DNA of 64,000 bases from Croceicoccus estronivorus (GCF_001625325.1 NZ_JRQQ01000005.1:1-64000); one strand, 5' to 3'; shown: positions 1 through 9,388, counted from the stretch's first letter. The notes: generated by a model not told the origin, from the letters alone. Translations and numbers: made by a program.

Positions 1-864
1 GCCGCCGACCAGCGCGCCGCCTGCGGCCAGCGCGGTCCCCGCCGCCGCGCCCGCGCCGAGCTGCGGGCCGCCCGAGACGATCCCGTTGGCGATGCCGGGA
101 CCGAAGATCGACAGGCCGAGCAGCGACAGCGCGGCGAGCGCGATGGCCATGACCTGATTGATGTCGGGCGCAGGTCCGAGGGCCGCGCCGGTGAACCGGC
201 TGAACAGTGTGGTGCCGATGCCGGTGATGACCGCGAGCACCAGCACCTTGATGCCGGTCGAGACGACATGTCCCAGCACGCGCTCAGCCATGAAGGCGGT
301 CCTGTTGAAGAAGGCGAACGGCAGCAGGACGAAGCCGGCCAGCGTCACCAGCTTGAACTCGATCAGCGTGATGAAGACCTGCACGGCAATGATGAAGAAG
401 GCGAGCACCACGATCACCCAGGCGAGCAGAAGCACGAGGATCAGCGCGAGGTTCGAGAACACGGCCCAAAGGCTGGAGAACTGCCCCGCCGCATCGAGTA
501 GCGGCTTGGCCGCTTCGAGCCCCTTGGCCGCGATCGTGCCGGGCTTCATGAATTCGTCGATCGTCATGGCGCCGCCGCTGGCCTGGAGGCCGAGCCCGGC
601 GAAGCTCTCAAACACGATGGCCGCGAGCAGCGCGAAATTGCCAATGATGAAAGCGAAGGTGCCGATGTAGAGCGTCTTCTTGACGAGACGCTGAAGCACG
701 TCCTCGTCTGCGCCCCAGGCCCAGAACAGGCCGGCCAGCGTCACGTCGATGGCGATCAGCGTGGTCGAGAGGAACGCGACCTCGCCACCGAGCAGCCCGA
801 ATCCGCTGTCGATGTAGCCGGTGAAGACGTTGAGGAAATTGTCGATAACGCCGGTGTCGTTCAT
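1..864 (-). CDS. trbL: P-type conjugative transfer protein TrbL (C-terminus cut by window edge)
   Basis: TrbL is the polytopic inner-membrane channel component (VirB6-like) of the mating-pair apparatus. The reading frame is open from the ATG at 864 to the window edge, giving 288 visible residues. They contain several hydrophobic segments, including a long one around residues 135-185 that is very rich in Leu, Val and Ile, followed by a Gly/Ala-rich stretch typical of the TrbL C-terminal half. The start overlaps the trbK stop as ATGA, so the two are probably translationally coupled. The stop codon is not in the window. Confidence 0.9.
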   Translation of the reverse strand, partial: MNDTGVIDNFLNVFTGYIDSGFGLLGGEVAFLSTTLIAIDVTLAGLFWAWGADEDVLQRLVKKTLYIGTFAFIIGNFALLAAIVFESFAGLGLQASGGAMTIDEFMKPGTIAAKGLEAAKPLLDAAGQFSSLWAVFSNLALILVLLLAWVIVVLAFFIIAVQVFITLIEFKLVTLAGFVLLPFAFFNRTAFMAERVLGHVVSTGIKVLVLAVITGIGTTLFSRFTGAALGPAPDINQVMAIALAALSLLGLSIFGPGIANGIVSGGPQLGAGAAAGTALAAGGALVGG

Positions 865-1181
865 GGCCGGACGCCTTCATCCGGGGCCATGTCGCCGCCG
901 CGCTCGGTCGCGGGCGCGGGCTCGTCCTGGCGGAAGAAGCGGCGCCGGTTGGTGGCCCAGGCCGCCTCGCAGCCCGAGTCCGGCATGGTCAGCGAGGCGC
1001 AGCGGTTCAGCTCGCGGGCGAGCCTGGCCTCGCCTTCGTCCGCCGGCAGTACGAGCGGCGGCGCGGGCGCGGGCGCGGGCTCGTCGGGCTGGACGGCGGC
1101 GACGATTGCCACCGTCATCATCAGCCCGGCCAGCGCCGCCACCCCTGCGATCTTCGCCGTGCGCGAGGTTCCATGCAGCAT
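861..1181 (-). CDS. trbK: TrbK-like (TrbK-alt) small membrane protein, possible entry exclusion
   Basis: A 106-residue protein lies between trbJ and trbL, exactly where trb clusters of this type carry the TrbK-alt gene. One hydrophobic segment spans residues 11-30, then comes a Pro/Ala-rich stretch and a C-terminal domain with two Cys residues (CASLTMPDSGC). A GAGG ribosome binding site sits about 7 bases before the ATG. TrbK of plasmid RP4 mediates entry exclusion; for the alternative family this role is assigned mainly by position, so function is inferred. Confidence 0.75.
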   Translation of the reverse strand: MLHGTSRTAKIAGVAALAGLMMTVAIVAAVQPDEPAPAPAPPLVLPADEGEARLARELNRCASLTMPDSGCEAAWATNRRRFFRQDEPAPATERGGDMAPDEGVRP

Positions 1182-1190
1182 GGGGGCGCC

Positions 1191-1907
1191 TCAGTTGCCC
1201 ATGAAGCGGCGGAACCGCTCGCGCCCTTCGGCCTCCTCAGCCGCTTGGCGGGCGGATTGCAGCGCCTGCGCCCGGCCCTGCGCCGCGACGGCGGCGGTGA
1301 GGTCTGCGAGCTGCTGCGATTGCAACGCGAGAAGCTGGTTGCCCGCCTGCGCCGCCTGGAGCGCGCCTGTCGCGGACTGGCTGGCCGAGACCAGGCTGTC
1401 CATCGTCGTGCGCGTGCCTTCGATGTTGCCGACGACGCCGGCCTGCACCTGCAAGGCATCCTGAAAGGCGCCGACGCTATCCTCCCAGCGGGCGTTCGCA
1501 TTGGCGACCATCTGCGCGTGATCGCCGGTCAGCGCCGCGCCCTTGTAGCGGACGTCAAACGCCTGCTGGATGTCCTGCACGTCGTAGGCGATGCGCTGCG
1601 CTTCGGAGAGAAGCTGCTGGGTGCGCTGCACCTGTTGCTGGAGCTGCTGGAGCGAGGAGAACGGCAGCGACGTGAGGTTGCGGGCCTCGTTGATGAGGCT
1701 CGTCGCCTGGTTCTGGATTTGCTGGATCTGATTGTTGATCTGCTGGAGCGACCGCGCGGCCGTCAGCACGTTCTGCGCGTAGTTGGTCGGGTCGTAGACG
1801 ATGCCGCCGAACTGCGCGTAGGCCGGCGTGGGCGCGATCATCGGCACGACGGCCGCGCTGGCGAGAACGCCGGCCAGGATGGCGCGGCGCAGGGGGAATC
1901 CGGTCAT
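1191..1907 (-). CDS. trbJ: P-type conjugative transfer protein TrbJ
   Basis: The 238-residue protein opens with a signal peptide (cleavage likely after the AYA at about residue 31). Its Gln-rich, predicted coiled-coil body (many QQ pairs between residues 60 and 120) is typical of TrbJ/VirB5, a periplasmic component associated with the pilus. The ATG at 1907 was chosen because AGGAG stands 8 bases upstream and because it overlaps the trbE stop as ATGA. It sits in the normal order between trbE and trbK. Confidence 0.9.
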   Translation of the reverse strand: MTGFPLRRAILAGVLASAAVVPMIAPTPAYAQFGGIVYDPTNYAQNVLTAARSLQQINNQIQQIQNQATSLINEARNLTSLPFSSLQQLQQQVQRTQQLLSEAQRIAYDVQDIQQAFDVRYKGAALTGDHAQMVANANARWEDSVGAFQDALQVQAGVVGNIEGTRTTMDSLVSASQSATGALQAAQAGNQLLALQSQQLADLTAAVAAQGRAQALQSARQAAEEAEGRERFRRFMGN

Positions 1908-4357
1908 AGAGGTAACTCCTGCTGGGGTTGGCGTGGGGGATCGGGGGGAAGAAGCTCGACGGCCCAGGCGCAGCCGCGATGGCGCAGCCATTCGGCCGCG
2001 AACGCGGGCGCCCCGTGGGTTTCGATGATGTCGGCGATGGCGAGTTGGTCGGTCTTCGACGACGCGGCGGCGAAGGTCAGCGCGACCTCGCCCAGCCCCA
2101 GCTCGAACAGGCGATTGCCGCGCCTGCTTTGACAGTAATAGTCCCGCTTGGGCGTCGCCCGGCTGAGAATTTCGATCTGCCGGGCGTTCAAGCCGAACCG
2201 TTCGTAGATGGCCGCGATCTGCGGCTCGGCGGCGCGCTCGTTCGGCAGGAAGATGCGCGTCGGGCAGGACTCGATGATGGCCGGCGCGATGCTCGACGTC
2301 TCGATGTCCGCGAGGCTCTGCGTCGCGAAGACGACGCTGGCGTTGCGCTTGCGCAGGGTTTTCAGCCACTCGCGGAGTTGCGCGGCGAAGTCCGGGCTGT
2401 CGAGGACCAGCCAGCCCTCGTCGATGATGATGAGCGCCGGCGAGCCGTCCAGCCGGCCCTCGATGCGATGGAACAGATAAGAGAGCACCGCGGCGGCCGA
2501 GCCGGCGCCTACCAGCCCCTCAGTCTCGAATGCTTGCATGTCGGCTTCGCCCAGCCGCTCGGCCTCGGCGTCGAGCAGCCGGCCCCACGGCCCGCCGATG
2601 CAATAGGGCGCGAGCGCCTGTTTGAGCTGCTGGCTCTGCAACAGGACCGCGAGCCCTGTCAGTGTCCGTTCCGGCATCGGCGCGGACGCCAGCGAGGCGA
2701 GCGCCGACCAGATATGTTCCTTGGCCTGGGGATCGACCGCGACGCCTTCCGACGCGAGGATCGCCGCCAGCCACTCGGCCGCCCAGGCGCGCTCGGCCGG
2801 ATCGTCGATAGCGCTCAGCGGCTGCAACTGGACGCCGGCTTCCTCGTCGGAGAGGCTTCCGCCGAGATCCTGCCAGTCTCCGCCACAGGCGATGGTGGCC
2901 GCTCGGATCGAGCCGCCAAAGTCGAAGGCGAAGACCTGGGCGCTCTCATAGCGGCGGAACTGCATCGCCATCAGCGCGAGCAGGACGGACTTGCCCGCGC
3001 CGGTCGGGCCGACGATCAGCGTGTGCCCGACGTCGCTGCCATCCGGGTGAAGGGAAAACCGGAACGGGGTCGAGCCTTCGGTCCTGCCGTAGAGCAAGGG
3101 GGGTTCACCGAAATGCTCGTCCCGTTCCGGCCCCGCCCATACTGCTGACAGGGGGATCAGGTGGGCGAGATTGATGGTGGAGATCGGCGGTTGCCGGACG
3201 TTGGCGTAGGTGTGGCCGGGGAGCGAGCCGAGCCACGCTTCCACGGCGTTCATCCCTTCGGGGATGACGGTGAAGTCGCGGCCCTGGATGACCTTCTCGA
3301 CCAGCCGCAGCTTCTCGGCCGCGATGGCGGGATCGCGGTCCCATACCGTCACCGTCGCGGTGACATAGGCCATGCCGACATAGTCGGCGCCCAGCTCCTG
3401 CAAGGCGGTGTCGGCGTCGGCGGCCTTGTTCGAGGCGTCGCTGTCGAGCAGCGTGGATGCCTCGTTGGTCATGACTTCCTTGAGGATCGCCGCGACCGAC
3501 TTGCGCTTGGCGAACCACTGGCGGCGGATGCGGGTGAGCAGCTTGGTCGCGTCGGTCTTGTCGAGCATGATCGCGCGAGTGGACCAGCGATACTCGAAGG
3601 CGAGCCGGTTCAGCTCGTCGAGCAGACCAGGGAATGTGACGCTCGGGAATCCCGTGATCGTCAGCGTCCGTAGATGATAGTCGCCCAGGCGCGGTTCGAG
3701 CCCGCCGGTGAGCGGCTCGTCAGCGAGCAGCGCATCGAGGTGCATCGGCGTTTCCGGCACGCGCACGCGCTGGTGCCGGGTCGAGATGGTGCTGTGCAGG
3801 TAGGTCAGCGTCTCACTATCATCGAGCCAGCGAACCTCGGGCACGAAGCCCTCGACCAGACCCAGCACGCGATCGCTGCGATCGGTGAAGCTGCCCAGCA
3901 GTTCCCACGGATCGACGCCGGTGGTCGAGCGGCCCTCGTAAAGCCAGCCTTCGGCGCGGGCGGCTTCCTCGGCAGGCGGCATCCACAAGAGAGTCAGATA
4001 ATAGCGGCTCTCGAAATGCGATCCCTCTTCCTGGAACTGCTCGCGCCGCTCCATATCGACCAGCGCCGAAACGGGATCGGGAAACTCGGATTGCGGGTAG
4101 TCGAGCGCGGGTCTGCGCTGCGCCTCGACGAAGATCGCCCAGCCCGATCCGAGCCGGCGCAGCGCGTTGTTCACACGCGCCGTGGTGGCGACCAGTTCGG
4201 CGGGCGTCGCGGAATCAAGGTCCGGTCCCCGAAAGCGTGCGGTGCGCTGGAACGAGCCGTCCTTGTTAAGCACGACGCCTTCACCGACCAGCGCGGCCCA
4301 GGGCAGGAAGTCGGCCAGATGCGCGGCTTTGCTGCGATATTCGTGCAAGGACATCAT
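1904..4357 (-). CDS. trbE: Conjugal transfer ATPase TrbE (VirB4 family)
   Basis: The 817-residue protein is the VirB4-type ATPase that powers assembly of the mating channel at the inner membrane. An N-terminal CagE/TrbE/VirB domain is followed by a P-loop at residues 449-457 (VGPTGAGKS) and a Walker B strand (LIIIDEGW) near residue 680. The start at 4357 overlaps the trbD stop as ATGA. Length and order are normal for the family. Confidence 0.95.
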   Translation of the reverse strand: MMSLHEYRSKAAHLADFLPWAALVGEGVVLNKDGSFQRTARFRGPDLDSATPAELVATTARVNNALRRLGSGWAIFVEAQRRPALDYPQSEFPDPVSALVDMERREQFQEEGSHFESRYYLTLLWMPPAEEAARAEGWLYEGRSTTGVDPWELLGSFTDRSDRVLGLVEGFVPEVRWLDDSETLTYLHSTISTRHQRVRVPETPMHLDALLADEPLTGGLEPRLGDYHLRTLTITGFPSVTFPGLLDELNRLAFEYRWSTRAIMLDKTDATKLLTRIRRQWFAKRKSVAAILKEVMTNEASTLLDSDASNKAADADTALQELGADYVGMAYVTATVTVWDRDPAIAAEKLRLVEKVIQGRDFTVIPEGMNAVEAWLGSLPGHTYANVRQPPISTINLAHLIPLSAVWAGPERDEHFGEPPLLYGRTEGSTPFRFSLHPDGSDVGHTLIVGPTGAGKSVLLALMAMQFRRYESAQVFAFDFGGSIRAATIACGGDWQDLGGSLSDEEAGVQLQPLSAIDDPAERAWAAEWLAAILASEGVAVDPQAKEHIWSALASLASAPMPERTLTGLAVLLQSQQLKQALAPYCIGGPWGRLLDAEAERLGEADMQAFETEGLVGAGSAAAVLSYLFHRIEGRLDGSPALIIIDEGWLVLDSPDFAAQLREWLKTLRKRNASVVFATQSLADIETSSIAPAIIESCPTRIFLPNERAAEPQIAAIYERFGLNARQIEILSRATPKRDYYCQSRRGNRLFELGLGEVALTFAAASSKTDQLAIADIIETHGAPAFAAEWLRHRGCAWAVELLPPDPPRQPQQELPL

Positions 4358-4635
4358 GGCCGCATCCACGCCGGGTAGCGTAGATGCCGCCGGGCCACGT
4401 CCACGAATTGCGGATCGCGCCGCGCGGCCCATACGGAGAGCGCATGACCGATAGCCAGGATCACGAGGCCCGCGAGCCAGAGGCGCAGGCCCAGCCCGAT
4501 CGCGCCGGCCAGCGTGCCGTTGAGAATCGCGAGCGAGCGCGGGGCACCGCCGAGCAATATCGGCTCAATCAGCGCCCGGTGAACCGGAGCATAGAAGCCC
4601 GCGATCGGTTTGCCATGATCCGCCGCGCCGGTCAT
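4354..4635 (-). CDS. trbD: Conjugal transfer protein TrbD (VirB3 family)
   Basis: This 93-residue inner-membrane protein has the VirB3/TrbD layout: a short N-terminal region containing a YAPVHRAL motif, then two hydrophobic segments around residues 36-70. It overlaps both neighbours by four bases (ATGA), which implies coupled translation with trbC and trbE. TrbD interacts with the TrbE ATPase in characterised systems. Confidence 0.92.
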   Translation of the reverse strand: MTGAADHGKPIAGFYAPVHRALIEPILLGGAPRSLAILNGTLAGAIGLGLRLWLAGLVILAIGHALSVWAARRDPQFVDVARRHLRYPAWMRP

Positions 4636-4967
4636 GCGATCAGCGCCCCGCCGCCGAACGAGAAGAAAGTGAGGAAGAAGGAGCTTGCCGCGAACGCGAT
4701 GCTCAGACCAAACACGATCTGGATCATGCGCCGTGCCCCGCCCGACGTGTCGCCGAACGCCAGTGTGAGGCCGGTGATGATGATGATTATCACCGCGATG
4801 ATCTTGGCGACCGGCCCCTCGATGGATTCGAGGATGCTTTGCAGCGGGGCTTCCCACGGCATCGACGATCCGCCCGCGTAAGCAGGCGACGACAAGGACA
4901 GCGCGATTAAGCTGGCGGTGACGGCAAGCGTGGCGCGCCGCGCGCCAGACGCAAGGGCATGGATCAT
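4632..4967 (-). CDS. trbC: Conjugal transfer prepilin TrbC (VirB2 family)
   Basis: The 111-residue prepilin has a long leader ending near AYAGG (about residues 28-33) and two hydrophobic segments (residues 56-70 and 85-105) separated by a short polar loop, as expected for TrbC/VirB2. RP4 TrbC is cyclised by TraF after leader removal, and a TraF homologue is encoded at 12,331-12,945. The start overlaps the trbB stop as ATGA. Confidence 0.93.
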   Translation of the reverse strand: MIHALASGARRATLAVTASLIALSLSSPAYAGGSSMPWEAPLQSILESIEGPVAKIIAVIIIIITGLTLAFGDTSGGARRMIQIVFGLSIAFAASSFFLTFFSFGGGALIA

Positions 4968-5950
4968 TTGAGGTCTCCGGGTTGGATGGTTGAAAGGGGC
5001 GCGAGGCGATAATCGCCGGTGGCGGGGTCGAGCCCTTCGACACGGGCCAGCTCGGCGAGGCGGCGGCCGTGTCCGTCGCGGACCAGCACGGCGATCAGAT
5101 CGATGGTCTCGGCTACAGCCAGGCGCGGGACCGTGACGACGGCCTCCTGGATAAGTTGCTCCATCCGGCGCAGCGCGCCGAGCGCGGTCCCGGCGTGGAT
5201 GGTGCCGACGCCGCCGGGGTGCCCCGTTCCCCACGCCTTGATGAGATCGAGCGCCTCGCTTCCCCTGACTTCGCCGATGGGGATGCGGTCAGGCCGCAGG
5301 CGCAGCGAGGAGCGCACCAGATCGGACAGCGAGACGACGCCATCCTTGGTCCGCATGGCGACTAGGTTGGGCGCGGCGCATTGCAACTCGCGCGTGTCTT
5401 CGATGAGCACGATGCGGTCGGTGGTCTTGGCGACTTCGGCCAGGATTGCGTTGACCAGCGTGGTCTTGCCGGCGCCGGTGCCACCCGCGACGAGGATGTT
5501 GGCGCGGTTAGCGACGCCTTGGCGCAGCGCCTCGGCCTCAGCCCCCGACATGATCCCGGCCGCTGTATAGTCGTCAAGCGTGAACACGGCGACGGCGGGC
5601 TTGCGTATGGCGAAGGCGGGGGCCGCGACGACGGGCGGCAGCAATCCCTCGAAGCGTTCGCCGCCTTCGGGCAGCTCGGCCGAGACGCGCGGGGACCGGG
5701 CATGAACCTCGACGCCGACATGATGCGCGACCAGGCGGACGATGCGTTCGCCGTCCACGGCGGCCAGAGTCATGCCGGTATCGCTGATGCCTTCGCCGAG
5801 CCGGTCGATCCAGAGTCGACCATCCGGGTTCAGCATGACCTCAATGACAACGGGATCATCCAGCCAGGCCGCGATCGACGGCCCGAGCGCCGTGCGCAAC
5901 ATCCGCGCTCCGCGTGTCTTCGCCTCGGAACGGATCGGGTGGACGGTCAA
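4964..5950 (-). CDS. trbB: P-type conjugative transfer ATPase TrbB (VirB11 family)
   Basis: The 328-residue secretion ATPase carries a Walker A motif at residues 156-163 (GGTGAGKT), an Asp box (IEDTREL), and a His box ([14 protein letters not shown]). These are hallmarks of hexameric VirB11 traffic ATPases. No in-frame ATG is available before the upstream stop. The chosen start is TTG at 5950 with AGGGG about 7 bases ahead. It is the first gene of the coupled trbB-C-D-E-J block and lies about 110 bases downstream of the shared 29-bp element at 6,058-6,086. Confidence 0.93.
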   Translation of the reverse strand: MTVHPIRSEAKTRGARMLRTALGPSIAAWLDDPVVIEVMLNPDGRLWIDRLGEGISDTGMTLAAVDGERIVRLVAHHVGVEVHARSPRVSAELPEGGERFEGLLPPVVAAPAFAIRKPAVAVFTLDDYTAAGIMSGAEAEALRQGVANRANILVAGGTGAGKTTLVNAILAEVAKTTDRIVLIEDTRELQCAAPNLVAMRTKDGVVSLSDLVRSSLRLRPDRIPIGEVRGSEALDLIKAWGTGHPGGVGTIHAGTALGALRRMEQLIQEAVVTVPRLAVAETIDLIAVLVRDGHGRRLAELARVEGLDPATGDYRLAPLSTIQPGDLK

Positions 5951-6057
5951 GACGAAGCCCCTGCAATCGTGTCGGGCGAACCGCCGCCCGGCGTCAGGGG
6001 TTCATCAAGAGAGACTGAAAAGGAGAGGATTCAACAAGGAAATGCGGGCGTCGCAGG

Positions 6058-6086
6058 CTGGCGAAGAAAGACAGGGATTGGCGTAG
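6058..6086 (-). promoter_or_regulatory. Shared 29-bp element upstream of trbB
   Basis: On the minus strand this block reads CTACGCCA, then the core TCCCTGTCTTTCT, then a second CGCCAG half-site. It matches the block upstream of traG (9,389-9,417) at 25 of 29 positions. It precedes the leftward trb genes in the same orientation and sits just downstream of the toxin gene. A binding site for an ICE activator or a shared promoter is inferred. Confidence 0.6.
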
Positions 6087-6135
6087 GTCGCGCGCTTTAC
6101 GAGGTTACAGATTGCAGGACGCTTCTTGCTGCGAA

Positions 6136-6567
6136 TCAGTTATTGGCTTGTGGCACCTTGCCTGTCAGTTCGAAAAACTGGCGCACCGTGACGATGCGCC
6201 CGCCCGCATGCCGCTCAAGGCTCAGAAGGTCCGCCTTGTCGCCAGTGATGAGTATATTGGCATCGCCCGCCTCAATAGTGGCAAGCAGATAATTGTCCCA
6301 CGGATCGCGGCACGCGGTGACAACGGGCAAATCGTCGAGAACGGTCGCCACCGCCCGCAGCTCGTTGACCAGCCGGCCGGCCAGCGTGGGCGACAGACGG
6401 GCGCGTATCTTCGGATAGCGCGTTACGCGGCGCAATTCCTCGATCTGCTCGACGGATGTCAGCAGGCTGAAATGCCCCTGCCGCCATAGCCTGACCAACT
6501 GCGCTGGCAGCGATCGGCTCGACAGCAGGGCGCTAACGAAGACATTGGTGTCGATAACAACACGCAT
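6136..6567 (-). CDS. PIN-domain toxin of a type II toxin-antitoxin pair
   Basis: The 143-residue protein is a PIN-fold RNase (putative toxin component, PIN family). Acidic catalytic residues are visible at D6 (VIDTN), E43/E44, D88/D91 (CRDPWDN) and D110 (TGDKADL). The start lies 3 bases after the antitoxin stop, so the pair is one transcript. The cassette interrupts the usual adjacency of copG and trbB and may stabilise the ICE. The RNA target is unknown. Confidence 0.88.
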   Translation of the reverse strand: MRVVIDTNVFVSALLSSRSLPAQLVRLWRQGHFSLLTSVEQIEELRRVTRYPKIRARLSPTLAGRLVNELRAVATVLDDLPVVTACRDPWDNYLLATIEAGDANILITGDKADLLSLERHAGGRIVTVRQFFELTGKVPQANN

Positions 6568-6570
6568 GGT

Positions 6571-6810
6571 TTACTGCTTGCGCGCGTCGGCGACCGCTTC
6601 CTCGATCAGGTTGTCGAGTTCATCGACGGAGAGATCGTCGAAACCGGCCCTGACTTCCGTGAGGGTCAGGTCCAGCAGACGCCATTTGACCGATTCTTCG
6701 ATGAATTTTGAAAGGTCGCCCTTTTTCATCCCGCGCTGCGCGAGATAGGTCCGAACTTCGATATCCGTTTCCGGCGCTACATTCACCGTCCAGCGCGTTG
6801 CATCGCCCAT
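6571..6810 (-). CDS. Ribbon-helix-helix-type antitoxin
   Basis: The 79-residue protein has an N-terminal RHH-like segment (TRWTVNVAPETDIEVRTYL) suited to binding DNA as a dimer, and an acidic C-terminal tail likely to wrap the toxin. The ATG at 6810 was preferred over the one at 6816 because GGAG then lies 9 bases upstream. The gene directly precedes the PIN toxin and follows a dyad-rich, AT-rich promoter region at 6,824-6,862. Confidence 0.85.
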   Translation of the reverse strand: MGDATRWTVNVAPETDIEVRTYLAQRGMKKGDLSKFIEESVKWRLLDLTLTEVRAGFDDLSVDELDNLIEEAVADARKQ

Positions 6811-6823
6811 GACCATTCACTCC

Positions 6824-6862
6824 GATAAGCTGTTTTACACTTAAACGCTTATCATGTTTTAC
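6824..6862. promoter_or_regulatory. Candidate autoregulatory operator of the toxin-antitoxin cassette
   Basis: A perfect 7-bp inverted repeat, GATAAGC (6,824-6,830) and GCTTATC (6,847-6,853), encloses AT-rich DNA. A direct repeat TGTTTTAC occurs at 6,831-6,838 and 6,855-6,862, 24 bases apart. The block lies immediately upstream of the antitoxin start, where RHH antitoxins usually bind. Confidence 0.6.
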
Positions 6863-6881
6863 GCTGATCGGCAATTAGTGG

Positions 6882-7301
6882 CTATTCCTTCGCCGCCGGA
6901 ACATCCTCGCTGATTTCCTGCCGGACCTTCGGCCCCTTCGCGAGTCGGCGGCCCAGCGCCTCCATGAAGGCGTCGTAGCGATCATTCCCCAGGCGACGCA
7001 TAGCGGACCGTTCCGCTTCAGGCGGCGGCGGGGTGTTCGACAGCCAGAAGCGCACGAACAGTGCGATCATCTCGACGCCGATCCCCACGTCGCGCTCCAG
7101 CCGAGTGGTGCGTCGATCCAGCTTATCGAGCCGCTTCGCGATGGCCGCCTCGCGCTGCTCATCGGCATCGGGAGACAGGAAGGACGCGATGGCCGCCTCG
7201 GCGATCAGCGAACGCGACTGTCCGCGCCGATCGGCATAGGCTTCAAGCGCATCCTTGAGTTCCGGTTCGAGATAGACCGACAAGGGAGATTTGGTCGTCA
7301 T
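6882..7301 (-). CDS. CopG-family ribbon-helix-helix protein of the tra/trb cluster
   Basis: The 139-residue protein opens with a CopG-type RHH fold (SVYLEPELKDALEAYADRRG), continues with a coiled-coil-like charged segment (residues 45-70), and contains one hydrophobic stretch (VEMIALFVRFWL). It is a conserved companion between traG and trbB in this ICE family. The start overlaps the traG stop as ATGA. A role in controlling transfer genes or in DNA processing is inferred. Confidence 0.85.
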   Translation of the reverse strand: MTTKSPLSVYLEPELKDALEAYADRRGQSRSLIAEAAIASFLSPDADEQREAAIAKRLDKLDRRTTRLERDVGIGVEMIALFVRFWLSNTPPPPEAERSAMRRLGNDRYDAFMEALGRRLAKGPKVRQEISEDVPAAKE

Positions 7302-9328
7302 AGCTCGATACCGTCGTCGGGATCGAGCGACGCCTGCCGGGCCACTCGCTGCATCTGGTGCCGGACCGTCGCCTGCCGCGCCGCGTCGCTATCGGGATCG
7401 GGCTCGTCCAGCTCGAACTCATTGGCAGGTGCGGGCCTGGGCGCGGGCGCAATATCGATATGGCGCTCCAGCGCTGGATCGCGGCGCAAGTCCGCATTGG
7501 CGGCATCGTCCTCTACATTGGCCTTCTTGCCGGCCTTTTTCTTCTTCGGCTTCTTCGGCGCGTCGTGCTCGATCGGCTCGGGCATCGGCGGCGCCTCGAT
7601 CGGCGGCCGGCCGCTCCAGTCATCGGGCCGCGGCGCACCACCGCCGACATTGCTGTCGGGCGGGGACATCACCCGCTGCGTGAACCGCCGATCCTTGAAG
7701 TAGCGGACCTTCTTCGCCCGGATCGGCGGGATGCCCGCGACCATGACGATCTCGTCGTCGGGCGGGAGCTGCATGATCTCGCCGGGCGTGAGGAGCTGGC
7801 GGGCGGTTTCGGAGCGCGACACCATCAAATGCCCGAGCCACGGCGAGAGTCTGTGACCCGCGTAATTCTTCATCGCCCGCATCTCGGTCGCAGTGCCGAG
7901 CGCGTCCGATATGCGCTTGGCGGTGCGCTCGTCGTTGGTGGCGAACGACACACGCACATGGCAATTGTCGAGGATCGCGTTATTCGGCCCGTAAGCCTTC
8001 TCGATCTGATTGAGGCTCTGGGCGATCAGAAAACTCTGGATGCCGTAGCCGGCCATGAACGCCAGCGCGCTCTCGAAGAAGTCGAGACGACCGAGTGCCG
8101 GAAACTCATCGAGCATGAGCAGCAGCCGGTGGCGCGACTGCCGCGCTTTCAGGTCCTCGGTCAGCCGGCGCCCGATCTGGTTGAGGATGAGGCGAATGAG
8201 CGGCTTGGTGCGCGAGATGTCGCTGGGCGGCACGACGAGGTAGAGCGTCACCGGCAGCTCGCCCTCGACCAGATCCTTGATGCGCCACTCGCAAGTGCGT
8301 GTGACCTGCGCGACGACCGGATCGCGATAGAGCCCGAGGAACGACATGGCCGTGCTGAGCACGCCCGATCGCTCGTTGGCCGATTTGTTGAGCAGCTCGC
8401 GCGCGGCCGAGGCGACGACGGGATGGACGCCCGCCTCGCCCAGGTGCGGCGTCGTCATCATCGCCCATAGCGTGCTCTCGATCGGACGGCGGGGATCGGA
8501 CAGGAAGGCGGCGACGCCGGCCAGCGTCTTGTCGGCCTCGGCGTAGAGGACATGGAGGATCGTGCCGACCAGCAGGGCATGGGAGGTTTTTTCCCAGTGG
8601 TTGCGCTTCTCCAGCGAACCCTCCGGGTCCACCAGCACGTCGGCGACGTTCTGCACGTCGCGCACTTCCCAGGCGCCCTTGCGGATTTCGAGCAGCGGAT
8701 TGTAGGCGGCCGATGCAGCATTGGTCGGATCGAACAGCAGCACCCGCGCGTGGCAGGCGCGGAAGCCGGCGGTGAGCTGCCAGTTCTCACCCTTGATGTC
8801 GTGCACGATCGCCGAGCCCGGCCAGGTGAGCAGCGTCGGCACCACGAGGCCGACACCCTTGCCGCTCCGTGTCGGCGCGAAGCACAACACATGCTCGGGA
8901 CCGTCATGCCGTAAATAGTCGCGCCCGAGCCGCCCGAGCATGACGCCGCTGTCGCCCAGCAGCCCGGCGGCAGCGATCTCTCCGCGCGTCGCCCAGCGCG
9001 CCGAGCCATAGGTCTCGGCGTTCTTCAGCTCGCGCGCGCGCCAGACCGACATGCCGATGGCGACGATGATCGCGGCGAAGCCGCCCGACACGGCGATGAA
9101 CGCGCCGGCCTGAAATATCTCCGGCGCATAGGCGTTGAAGGAGAACCACCACCAGAAGAAGGCCGGCGGCGGATAGATCGGCCAGTCGCCGAGCGTGAAC
9201 CACGGCGCCCCAAGCTCGGGCTGGTAGGCGAGCGCCGCGGCCGTCCATTGCGTCGCGGCCCAAATGGCTGCGAGCACGATCAGGAAGACCGTGAAGACCT
9301 GACCCCAAAGGATTTTGGTTGCCGACAT
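7298..9328 (-). CDS. traG: Type IV coupling protein TraG/VirD4
   Basis: The 676-residue coupling protein brings the relaxosome to the mating channel at the inner membrane. N-terminal transmembrane segments lie around residues 9-33 and 70-95. A Walker A motif is at 151-158 (APTRSGKG), followed by the conserved FDPTNAAS region and a Walker B strand (LLLMLDEFPALG). The C-terminus is rich in Lys, Pro and acidic residues. The ATG at 9328 fits the family N-terminus better than the TTG at 9364, although its ribosome binding site is weak. Confidence 0.93.
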   Translation of the reverse strand: MSATKILWGQVFTVFLIVLAAIWAATQWTAAALAYQPELGAPWFTLGDWPIYPPPAFFWWWFSFNAYAPEIFQAGAFIAVSGGFAAIIVAIGMSVWRARELKNAETYGSARWATRGEIAAAGLLGDSGVMLGRLGRDYLRHDGPEHVLCFAPTRSGKGVGLVVPTLLTWPGSAIVHDIKGENWQLTAGFRACHARVLLFDPTNAASAAYNPLLEIRKGAWEVRDVQNVADVLVDPEGSLEKRNHWEKTSHALLVGTILHVLYAEADKTLAGVAAFLSDPRRPIESTLWAMMTTPHLGEAGVHPVVASAARELLNKSANERSGVLSTAMSFLGLYRDPVVAQVTRTCEWRIKDLVEGELPVTLYLVVPPSDISRTKPLIRLILNQIGRRLTEDLKARQSRHRLLLMLDEFPALGRLDFFESALAFMAGYGIQSFLIAQSLNQIEKAYGPNNAILDNCHVRVSFATNDERTAKRISDALGTATEMRAMKNYAGHRLSPWLGHLMVSRSETARQLLTPGEIMQLPPDDEIVMVAGIPPIRAKKVRYFKDRRFTQRVMSPPDSNVGGGAPRPDDWSGRPPIEAPPMPEPIEHDAPKKPKKKKAGKKANVEDDAANADLRRDPALERHIDIAPAPRPAPANEFELDEPDPDSDAARQATVRHQMQRVARQASLDPDDGIEL

Positions 9329-9388
9329 GGCGCCGAAGTCGATACCTGCCGGACGCCAAATCAAGTCGCTGTTATTGTTTAGGAAAGT

